Of a stretch of 37,247 nucleotides of DNA, positions 9,159-16,013 are shown piece by piece. The stretch is from Methylomonas koyamae. GTDB taxonomy: Bacteria > Pseudomonadota > Gammaproteobacteria > Methylococcales > Methylomonadaceae. Location: assembly GCF_006483455.1 (NCBI RefSeq), contig NZ_PPPU01000057.1, forward strand, positions 1-37,247, given 5' to 3'. Each line of letters starts with the position of its first letter. Position 1 is the first letter of the stretch. The position numbers and the translations under genes are program-made. The notes under the pieces are model-generated. The model saw only the letters and a program-made list of their open reading frames with translations, had not been told where the DNA came from and ran no database searches.

Positions 9159-9720
9159 ATTCGGCCGCCTGTTCCGGGCTGAGTTGGGCAGGGCGGCTGA
9201 TCCTGTCGAAGCCGATCCGCGACACGTTGCCGCCGGTTTCGCGAATTTCCACGCTGCGCAATTCGCTGTCGCCGGCCAGGTAAATGGCGGCGATGGCTTT
9301 GCCGAGCAGCGGGTCTTTCGGCAGTAATGTCAGGCGCCAGGAATCGGGTTGCATCTCGGCGCTGGCGCTGAAGTCTGCGCTTAACTCGGCGAAATCGCCG
9401 CCGAGCATGGCCGGAAACACGCGGCCGAAACTGGCCGGCAGAGCTTGCTCGCCCTGGCTGGTGATTAAGCGGTTTTCCCCGATCAACAGCACCGACTCGA
9501 CCGGGCTGACGGTTTTCCAGATCACGCCGCGTTGCTGCTGGAAGGTGAATTCGCCTTCCGAAATCAGCGGTTTGCTCAGAAATTTCAGTTGTTTTTCCTG
9601 GCGGAAATGGCCTTGGACGATTGCCGTCGGCACCAATCTGGATTTGATGTCGGCCAAGGCATCGTTTGCCTGGGCTGCGGCGGTGAACAGCCAGAGCAGC
9701 AGGACGGATAGGGTTTTCAT
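9139..9720 (-). CDS. LolA-like outer-membrane lipid/lipoprotein carrier
   Basis: 193 residues with a signal peptide (MKTLSVLLLWLFTAAAQA, cleavage before ND). The mature chain has the LolA fold pattern: an early VQGHFRQEKQLKFLSKPLIS segment, then GEFTFQQQRGVIWKTVSP, and later a strand-rich region with LPKDPLLGKAI. It belongs to the LolA-related group found in APE clusters rather than to housekeeping LolA. Its ATG overlaps the stop of the thioesterase gene (ATGA at 9717-9720), which fixes the start although the frame is open further upstream. It probably shuttles the APE lipid through the periplasm with the MMPL protein. Confidence 0.85.
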   Translation of the reverse strand: MKTLSVLLLWLFTAAAQANDALADIKSRLVPTAIVQGHFRQEKQLKFLSKPLISEGEFTFQQQRGVIWKTVSPVESVLLIGENRLITSQGEQALPASFGRVFPAMLGGDFAELSADFSASAEMQPDSWRLTLLPKDPLLGKAIAAIYLAGDSELRSVEIRETGGNVSRIGFDRISRPAQLSPEQAAEFARLSP

Positions 9721-10136
9721 GGTTTTTCGATTCCGAGTTTGCCCAACAAAACCGGCGGCGATTCGAAACGCATCTCCCGGGTTTCGATATCCACCGCCAC
9801 TTGCACGCTGTGGCCCTTGCACAGTCGGCTGCCGCTGGCGTGGTCGCGGATTAGATAGTCGATTTTCAGCCGGTTTTCCCACTCGCTCAGCGTGGCGCGC
9901 ACCAAAATGCGCTGGCCGAAACGCGCCGGTTTTATATAGCGCAGGTGCAAGTCGATGATAGGCCAGAAAAATCCCGAGTCGCGCATTTGCCGGTAGTCGT
10001 AATCGATGCTTTCCAGCAAGGCGCAGCGGGCGATCTCGAAATACTTGCAATAGTGGCCGTGCCAAACCACTTCCATCATATCGACATCGTGGAACGGAAC
10101 CAGCAACTCGACTTCGGTGGTCAATTTTTCGGCCAT
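9717..10136 (-). CDS. Hot-dog acyl thioesterase (4HBT/YbgC type)
   Basis: 139 residues, a single hot-dog domain. The N-terminal VPFHDVDMMEVVWHGHYCKY segment carries the 4-hydroxybenzoyl-CoA thioesterase motif with the catalytic aspartate (Asp17 or Asp19) and the helix that follows. Length is standard. It starts four bases after the lyase stop. Thioesterases of this type occur in APE clusters and presumably release or proofread acyl-ACP/CoA intermediates; the exact substrate is not shown by sequence. Confidence 0.85.
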   Translation of the reverse strand: MAEKLTTEVELLVPFHDVDMMEVVWHGHYCKYFEIARCALLESIDYDYRQMRDSGFFWPIIDLHLRYIKPARFGQRILVRATLSEWENRLKIDYLIRDHASGSRLCKGHSVQVAVDIETREMRFESPPVLLGKLGIEKP

Positions 10137-10140
10137 GGCG

Positions 10141-11673
10141 TTACGGATACAGTTGCCATTGCTGCTCCCGAATCGCGCTCAGGCAGCGGCGCAAATCGGT
10201 TTCCAGTGCCCGGTCCTCGGTCAAAAACGCCACGTGTTCGCGCACTTGGTGCAGGGTGGCTTGCAACATCGGTCCGCTGCGATCCAGGCCGCCGCGCAAT
10301 TCCAAGGCCTGGCAGCTCGCGATCAATAACGCTGCCGCCACTTGTTCCGTCAGTTCCAGAATCCGGATGCAATCGCGGGCGGCGATGGTGCCCATGCTGA
10401 CTTTGTCCTGGTTATGGCATTCGGTGGAACGGGAGAACACGCTGGCCGGCATGGTCAGTTTCAAGGCTTCGGCGGTCCAGGCCGAGACGCCGATTTGCAC
10501 TGCCTTGAAGCCGTGGTTCAAAGGCGCCTGGTCGCCGTCGGCGCCGCTCAGATTGGCCGGCAGGCCGTGGTTGAATTTGGGATCGACCAGTTGCGCCAGT
10601 TGCCGGTCCATCAGGTCGGCCAAGTTGGCGATGGCGGTTTTTAAAGTGTCCATCGCCATCGCGATGTGGCCGCCGTAAAAATGGCCGCCATGTAGGACAT
10701 GTTCGCCGTCGGCATCGATCAACGGATTGTCGTTGGCGCTGTTCAATTCGGTTTCGATCAGTTGCCGCAGCCAGGGCAGGGCGTCTTCCAGCGCGCCGAT
10801 CACGTGCGGCGCGCAGCGCAGCGAATAGCGGTCCTGCAAGCGCTTGTCGTTGCGCGGCGCTTCGCCGGTGATTTGCAGATCGGCGCGGACTCGGGCCGCA
10901 ACCCGCATCTGGCCGGGATGGGGCTTCAACGAAAACAATTTGGCGTCGAAGTGGTAGGCGTTGCCTTGCAAGGCCGCCACCGCCAGACTGGTGATGCGGG
11001 TGCAGAGTGCGGCCAGATAAGCGGCGCGGTCGAAAGCCAGACAAGCTAGGCCGGTCATAGCCGCGGTGCCGTTCATGATCGCCAAAGCCTCCTTGGGTTG
11101 GAAGCGTAAGGCTTCGATCTGCAATTCGGCAAACACCTCTGTGGTCGGGCGGCGTTGTCCGCGGTACAGCACCTCGCGCTCGCCGGCCAGCACCGCGGCC
11201 AAATAAGACAAAGGCGTCAAATCGCCGCTGGCACCGACCGAGCCTTCCTGCGGAATCAACGGCAAAACGTCGTGTTGCAGCAATAGTGCGATTTGTTGCA
11301 ACAGTTTGTATCTGACGCCGGAATAACCTTGAGCCAGGCTGGCCAGGCGTGCGGCAACAATCGCGCGGCTTTGTTCGGCGTCGAAGTGATGACCCAAACC
11401 ACAGCCGTGAAAGGTGTACAAATGAATCGGTAATTCTTCAACTCGATCGGCCGGAATGGCGACCGTGCAGGAGTCGCCGTAGCCGGTGGTGACGCCGTAG
11501 ACGCAGCCTTCTTCCTGCAATAGCCGGTCGACGAAGGCGGCACCACGGTCGATGCGGGCGGCAAAGTCCGGATTATCGCTTAACCCAGCGCCACGGCGTT
11601 GGCGGGCCAGATCGGTGATGGACTCGATAGGCAACGGCGAGCCGTCGAACAGTACGGGCGGCAGTTGGGTCAC
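10141..11673 (-). CDS. MIO-type aromatic amino acid ammonia-lyase
   Basis: 510 residues, the length of bacterial HAL/TAL enzymes. The MIO prosthetic group would form from Ala148-Ser149-Gly150 in GSVGASGDLTPLSYLA. The catalytic Tyr59 lies in VYGVTTGYG. The substrate-selectivity pair is Phe88-His89 (LYTFHGCG): histidine lyases usually have Ser-His, tyrosine lyases His-Leu and phenylalanine lyases Phe-Leu at this spot, so specificity is uncertain. In this setting it probably deaminates tyrosine or phenylalanine to coumarate or cinnamate as the aryl starter. The start is GTG at 11671-11673. It is the first gene of block 3, followed after four bases by the thioesterase. Confidence 0.9.
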   Translation of the reverse strand: MTQLPPVLFDGSPLPIESITDLARQRRGAGLSDNPDFAARIDRGAAFVDRLLQEEGCVYGVTTGYGDSCTVAIPADRVEELPIHLYTFHGCGLGHHFDAEQSRAIVAARLASLAQGYSGVRYKLLQQIALLLQHDVLPLIPQEGSVGASGDLTPLSYLAAVLAGEREVLYRGQRRPTTEVFAELQIEALRFQPKEALAIMNGTAAMTGLACLAFDRAAYLAALCTRITSLAVAALQGNAYHFDAKLFSLKPHPGQMRVAARVRADLQITGEAPRNDKRLQDRYSLRCAPHVIGALEDALPWLRQLIETELNSANDNPLIDADGEHVLHGGHFYGGHIAMAMDTLKTAIANLADLMDRQLAQLVDPKFNHGLPANLSGADGDQAPLNHGFKAVQIGVSAWTAEALKLTMPASVFSRSTECHNQDKVSMGTIAARDCIRILELTEQVAAALLIASCQALELRGGLDRSGPMLQATLHQVREHVAFLTEDRALETDLRRCLSAIREQQWQLYP

Positions 11674-11932
11674 GGCGTCGGTGTGCGATTCGAGTTGAGC
11701 CGGAAGCCGGCCGGGTAGCGTAACGATGAGTTGGACATGCCGGTTGTGTAAATCAAAACGTCCGGGATTTTCGCATATCCCGCGGCGGCGGGTTAACCAA
11801 GTTTACTGGTTGCCGCGCGCGGCTTTTTTGAAGACTGGCTCAAGTTATTCGCCAAGGCTGGTTTCTGCGTCTTGCTAAGTTAGAGCTACTTCAAAGAACG
11901 CCGGCGCAATGCTCGCAACAATGAGCCGTGCA

Positions 11933-11960
11933 GAAAGCAAACTCAGCGAGTTTAGCTTTC
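11933..11960 (+). promoter_or_regulatory. Strong hairpin in the metalloprotease upstream region
   Basis: GAAAGCAAACTC (11933-11944), loop AGC, then GAGTTTAGCTTTC (11948-11960). The arms pair over 12 bases with a single bulged base. No T-run follows on either strand, so it is not a simple terminator. It could be a leader RNA structure or a protein-binding dyad. Confidence 0.5.
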
Positions 11961-12001
11961 CGTGCAATCCATTAACTCGACGGCGATACCCCAAAGCCGT
12001 C

Positions 12002-12040
12002 ACTGCAACAGGTTGGATCGGTTGGTGTGCCTGTTGCAGT
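12002..12040 (+). promoter_or_regulatory. 11-bp perfect dyad just before the metalloprotease RBS
   Basis: ACTGCAACAGG (12002-12012) and CCTGTTGCAGT (12030-12040) are exact reverse complements with a 17-base spacer. The right arm ends 11 bases before the AGGTGA ribosome binding site at 12052-12057. This position suits an operator or an mRNA hairpin controlling translation. Confidence 0.55.
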
Positions 12041-12063
12041 TCAATGATATAAAGGTGACCGAT

Positions 12064-14286
12064 ATGAAAACGCTCAACAAAGTTGCGGCGGGCATTTTTG
12101 CCATTGCTGCAAGCTCCGCCTCTCTGGCATTCGCCGCAGATACCTCTCAGTTGCTTGGCAAAGATCTCGACCAAAACCGCGAATTGGTCAATAGCGTCAT
12201 GCGTGGCCGCAACTACATGGTTCAAGTCGACCAGGCCGGTAAAATCAAACAAATCATCGATACCGGAGCCAACGGCGACGGCAGCGATCCATTGCAAGCG
12301 GCGACCGCCGGCAGCACTGTGCCCGCTCAAGCCGCAGTGACTTCCGTCGAACTGCCGGTCAATTACGAAGGGCAACACGCCATCGATTTTTTAGGGGCCG
12401 AACTGACCAAGGTAGCTGACGGTTACGGCCTGACACCCGACAAATTGCGGGAAATGCTACTCAGCGACGATTCGTTGCGGGTCGATGAGAACAATCGGAT
12501 GTTTTACGTCGACCAAGATGCCGGTAATCCCGGCGCGCACGAACCCGAAACGGCGGGCGGTGCAACCACAGCGACGACCAGCAATACCACGGTGCCGATC
12601 GCTTCTACCGCGCAGCTGGCCAATGCCTTCAAATTGCATAGCAAACCGGGCGCGAGCAAAACCATTTATCTTAACTTCGTCGGCTACACCGCCAGCAAAA
12701 CCGCTTGGAGCAGCTCGACCATCACCGCGCCGGCCTACGACTTGAGCGGTAACCCGGCGGTATTCGACGACAACGAACGCAGCAATATCATCAGTATCTG
12801 GAATCGGGTGGCCGAGGATTACATTGCCTTCGATGTCGACGTCACCACCGAGCCGCCCAGCAGCGACGCGCTGCTCCGCACCAGTTCCGCCGATACCAGT
12901 TACGGCACCCAAGTCGTGATCACCAAAACCGGCACCATTAGTTGCAACTGCGGTGGTGTCGCCTACGTCGGCGTGGTATCGATGGTGAATAACACTTACT
13001 ACCAACCGGCATGGGTGTTCCAACAATCGCTGGCCAACAATGAAAAATACATTGCGGAAGCGATATCGCATGAAGCCGGCCATACCCTGGGCTTGTTGCA
13101 TGACGGCCATAATTCCGGGACCACCACGGTAGGTTATTACAGCGGCCACGGTACCGGCGAAACCGGCTGGGCGCCGATCATGGGGGTTGGTTACTACAAA
13201 AATGTGACTCAGTGGAGTGCCGGTGTTTATCCTGGTGCCAATAACCAGCAAAACGATCTGGCGGTGATGGCATCCGCCGGATTTAATGCGCGCATGGATG
13301 ATTTCGGTAATCTTTTCGGCAACGCCAGCTCGTTGAACAACACCGCAACCGGCGCCACAGCAAATGTCAGCACGTTCGGTGTGATCGAAACCGCTGCCGA
13401 TATCGATATGTTTATCGTCAATACGGCCGGCGGATTGGTGAATCTGAGCGTGAAACCGGCGGCGAAAGGTCCGAATCTGGATGTCAAAACGACGCTTTAC
13501 AAAGCCGATGGCAGCGTGGTTGCGATCAGTGCGTCGGAAACCTCGTTGGCGGCAACGATCAATAGTACGGTACCTGCCGGCGTTTACTACCTGGCGGTTA
13601 GTGGCAGCGCTCATGCCGCTGCCGGCACCGATTACGGCTATCCGACCTACGCCAGCTTGGGCCAATACAGCATCACCGGCTCGTTCCCGGTTGCCAATGC
13701 CGGCGCCGCCGCACCGGCTGCGGTGATCGATGCTTCCACCTTGAGCGGGCCTAGCGCATTGACCGTCAATTTCTCGGCCAACAAATCCATCGGCAACGGC
13801 AATATCGTCAAATACCAATGGAGCTTTGGCGACGGCGGCAGCTCCACCAGTGCTAACCCGGTCTATATCTACAAAACCGCCGGGACCTTTACCGCAAAAC
13901 TGACCGTAACCAACCAGTACAATTTGACTGATACCCAATCGGTGCAAGTGGTTGTCACCGCGCCGGTAGTGAAATCGGTATCCGTTGGCTCCGCCAGCTT
14001 GATGGTTGCCAGAGGCTCCACTGCTACCGGGATGATTTTGCTCAGAGTGGTTGACGCCCAAGGCCGTCCGGTGCCGAATGCGGTGGTAACCGGCACCTGG
14101 TCGGGTGCGCTGTCCGGTTCCTCGGTTGCTAAAACCGGAACCGACGGTATCGTGTTTCACACCTCCAAACCGTCGAGACAAGTCAGGGCGGCATCCGGCG
14201 TGTATACCATCAACAGTATTTCCGCTCCCGGTTATACCTACGCCCCGGCGAAAAACGTTAAATCGGTATTTACTCTGACCTGGTAA
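12064..14286 (+). CDS. Secreted metzincin-type metalloprotease with PPC, PKD and Ig-like domains
   Basis: 740 residues. ATG at 12064 is preceded by AGGTGA at a 6-base spacing and gives a clean signal peptide (MKTLNKVAAGIFAIAASSAS then LAFAAD), so I prefer it to an in-frame ATG 34 codons upstream. The zinc motif HEAGHTLGLLHD (His336, Glu337, His340, His346, Asp347) and a Met-turn at Met373 (APIMGVGYY) are those of metzincin proteases. A pre-peptidase C-terminal-like beta domain follows (about 445-540), then a PKD domain (about 550-635, with YQWSFGDGG) and a final Ig-like/invasin-like domain. It is an extracellular or surface protease. It is the only plus-strand gene inside the APE cluster and has its own leader and terminator, so it looks like an insertion rather than a pathway gene. 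Confidence 0.85.
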   Translation: MKTLNKVAAGIFAIAASSASLAFAADTSQLLGKDLDQNRELVNSVMRGRNYMVQVDQAGKIKQIIDTGANGDGSDPLQAATAGSTVPAQAAVTSVELPVNYEGQHAIDFLGAELTKVADGYGLTPDKLREMLLSDDSLRVDENNRMFYVDQDAGNPGAHEPETAGGATTATTSNTTVPIASTAQLANAFKLHSKPGASKTIYLNFVGYTASKTAWSSSTITAPAYDLSGNPAVFDDNERSNIISIWNRVAEDYIAFDVDVTTEPPSSDALLRTSSADTSYGTQVVITKTGTISCNCGGVAYVGVVSMVNNTYYQPAWVFQQSLANNEKYIAEAISHEAGHTLGLLHDGHNSGTTTVGYYSGHGTGETGWAPIMGVGYYKNVTQWSAGVYPGANNQQNDLAVMASAGFNARMDDFGNLFGNASSLNNTATGATANVSTFGVIETAADIDMFIVNTAGGLVNLSVKPAAKGPNLDVKTTLYKADGSVVAISASETSLAATINSTVPAGVYYLAVSGSAHAAAGTDYGYPTYASLGQYSITGSFPVANAGAAAPAAVIDASTLSGPSALTVNFSANKSIGNGNIVKYQWSFGDGGSSTSANPVYIYKTAGTFTAKLTVTNQYNLTDTQSVQVVVTAPVVKSVSVGSASLMVARGSTATGMILLRVVDAQGRPVPNAVVTGTWSGALSGSSVAKTGTDGIVFHTSKPSRQVRAASGVYTINSISAPGYTYAPAKNVKSVFTLTW

Positions 14287-14333
14287 CGACACCGGGTCCG
14301 GTGTCCGCCGGCCCGCTGGGTAAGACCGCTTAG

Positions 14334-14363
14334 GCCGCCGTTCTTTTGAACGGCGGCTTTTTT
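14334..14363 (+). terminator. Rho-independent terminator of the metalloprotease gene
   Basis: GCCGCCGTTC (14334-14343), loop TTTT, GAACGGCGGC (14348-14357), then six T. It is a 10-bp perfect stem with a canonical U-tract on the plus strand, 47 bases after the protease stop. On the minus strand the same hairpin follows the LpxL-type gene stop but has no U-tract. Confidence 0.92.
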
Positions 14364-15282
14364 ATGTCTGCCAGAAATCGTAGAAATTGAACCATTGCAA
14401 CGGCGTTTGCAATGTATGCTGTTGCAGCCGCTGGGCATAAAGCGCGGCCGCTTGTTGGATAACGGCATCCCGCTGTTCGCGCCGCCAACTCAACGCATCG
14501 CCGATTCGTTCGAACACGATTTGGTGTCTGCCCTTGCGGTTGACGCAAAACAGGTAATACACCGGGCATTTCAACAGGCCGGCCAATACGAACGGCCCGA
14601 GCGGCAATCGGGCCGGCGCCCCCAGGAAGTCGACGGTCAGCGTGCGGCCGCCGTTGACCGGCGTGCGGTCGGCCGCAATCACCACCAACTCGCCCTGTTC
14701 GATTTTTTCCGCCAACAGCATGGCCGTGGCCGCATTGATTTCGGTGACTTGCAATAAATTCATCGCACTGTCCGGATTGTAACGGCGGAGCAGGCGATTG
14801 AATTTCTCGGCGTGCTTGGTATGCACCAATACCGTGATCTTGACGGCAGCGTCGCGGTCGGCCATGACCCGGCACACCTCCGGATTGCCCAGGTGGTTAG
14901 CCAGCAACAAGGCGCCACGGCCGTCGGCAAGGTCCGCCAATAGCTGTTCGCGACCCGAGAATTCGACATCGTTTACCGCGATCAGACCCGACCAGGCCGC
15001 CAGTTTGTCGATGATGGCGTTGGCGAAGCCGAGGAAGTGGCGGTAGCTATCGAACAGGCTACCCGAAAGCTTCACCTCGGGCTGGAAAGCCGCCAATCTG
15101 ACCAGGTAATCGCGGCTGGCGCGTCTGGCCGCGGAATTTGCCAGCCAGTAATAGGTCACGACCGGGTAGAGAAAGACTTGTAGCATCTGCCGTCCGCACA
15201 GTCGGTACACCGCGAACAACAGGCGCATACCCCAGGCCAGGCTCCAGTCCTGCATTTGCGACCAATGGCGCTTGGTTTTCAT
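14362..15282 (-). CDS. LpxL/HtrB-type lipid acyltransferase of the APE cluster
   Basis: 306 residues. The family motif H-x4-E is present as ANHLGNPEVCR (His130, Glu135), together with hydrophobic N-terminal segments (about 19-50) that place it at the inner membrane. A later RTPVNGGRTLTVDFLGAPAR segment is the conserved substrate-binding part. Lengths and motifs match lauroyl/myristoyl-type LPLAT enzymes that recur in APE clusters. The ATG at 15280-15282 overlaps the stop of the glycosyltransferase (ATGA), which decides the start over an upstream in-frame one. It probably acylates the polyene's lipid carrier. Its stop lies next to the terminator of the opposing protease gene and ends block 2. 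Confidence 0.88.
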   Translation of the reverse strand: MKTKRHWSQMQDWSLAWGMRLLFAVYRLCGRQMLQVFLYPVVTYYWLANSAARRASRDYLVRLAAFQPEVKLSGSLFDSYRHFLGFANAIIDKLAAWSGLIAVNDVEFSGREQLLADLADGRGALLLANHLGNPEVCRVMADRDAAVKITVLVHTKHAEKFNRLLRRYNPDSAMNLLQVTEINAATAMLLAEKIEQGELVVIAADRTPVNGGRTLTVDFLGAPARLPLGPFVLAGLLKCPVYYLFCVNRKGRHQIVFERIGDALSWRREQRDAVIQQAAALYAQRLQQHTLQTPLQWFNFYDFWQT

Positions 15283-16013
15283 CGCCAATGCCGCGCCAGC
15301 AGGCGGGGGAGACGAAGCAGCATGCCGCAAAACAGGCGGGCGTGGGCCGCCGAAATCTTCAAGTTGTCCCGCCATAAATCGAAATGCGAAACGCCGTCCA
15401 GCGGGTAGCGGACGGCGGTCGCCAGGTTGACCGCCTCCAGTCCGTGCCAGTACAAGCGCACTACGATATCGATATCGAACGCCATGCCGGGCGCCAGCCG
15501 GCTACCGGCCAGCAATTGCCCGACCGCCGTCAACGGATACAGGCGAAAGCCGCACATGCCGTCGCCGATGGCAGTCGACAAGGTATTGACTGCGATCCAG
15601 AAGTTAGTGATTTTTCGGCCATGAACCCGGCTTTTCGGCGCGTCGCTCTGGTATTGCGGGGTTCCCAAGATCATTTTTTCCGGATGTTGGCAGCCCAGCT
15701 CCAGAAATTTGGGAATATCGTCCACGTCATGCTGGCCGTCGGCGTCGATTTGCAGCGCATGGCTGAAGCCCTGGGCGATGGCCCTTTGAAAACCGTCGAC
15801 TACCGCCGCGCCCTTGCCGCCGTTACTCGGCCGTTGTAGCAGAGTGATCCAACTGCGGTGTCGGGCGGCACACTCGATCAGTACTTGCCGGCATGCCGGA
15901 CTGCTGCCGTCGTCGACCAGAATGCAAGGCAAACCGAAGCGTTCCAATCGCGCCAGCAAGGGCACGATCGCACGTTCGTGGTTGTAAACCGGGATGACCA
16001 AACAGGTTTTCAT
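15279..16013 (-). CDS. Family 2 glycosyltransferase
   Basis: 244 residues, GT-A fold of family GT2. The nucleotide-sugar motif VDDGS (Asp34-Asp35) and the metal-binding DADGQHD (90-96) are intact, with GDGMCGFRLYP later as the acceptor-side region. There is no clear transmembrane anchor, apart from a hydrophobic C-terminus. It overlaps the ligase stop by four bases. APE clusters regularly carry a GT2 enzyme, thought to add a sugar to the lipid part; donor and acceptor are not known from sequence. Confidence 0.9.
   Translation of the reverse strand: MKTCLVIPVYNHERAIVPLLARLERFGLPCILVDDGSSPACRQVLIECAARHRSWITLLQRPSNGGKGAAVVDGFQRAIAQGFSHALQIDADGQHDVDDIPKFLELGCQHPEKMILGTPQYQSDAPKSRVHGRKITNFWIAVNTLSTAIGDGMCGFRLYPLTAVGQLLAGSRLAPGMAFDIDIVVRLYWHGLEAVNLATAVRYPLDGVSHFDLWRDNLKISAAHARLFCGMLLRLPRLLARHWR

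Larger units (their letters stand above)
11674..12063. promoter_or_regulatory. Divergent promoter region between ammonia-lyase and metalloprotease
   Basis: 390 bases separating the minus-strand lyase operon from the plus-strand metalloprotease; both promoters must lie here, but I cannot place -35/-10 boxes with confidence. It holds a G/C-rich imperfect dyad followed by six T at about 11780-11828, and two strong hairpins nearer the protease (listed separately). No coding frame is convincing. Confidence 0.6.

Noticed and set aside
11805-11830. G/C-rich dyad followed by six T that looks like a plus-strand terminator
   Set aside because: No plus-strand gene ends upstream of it and the stem pairs poorly; kept only as part of the divergent intergenic description.
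12457-14292. Long open frame on the minus strand opposite the metalloprotease
   Set aside because: Its product is Gly/Arg/His-rich without motifs, while the plus strand encodes signal peptide, zinc site and PKD domain with a proper ribosome site and terminator.
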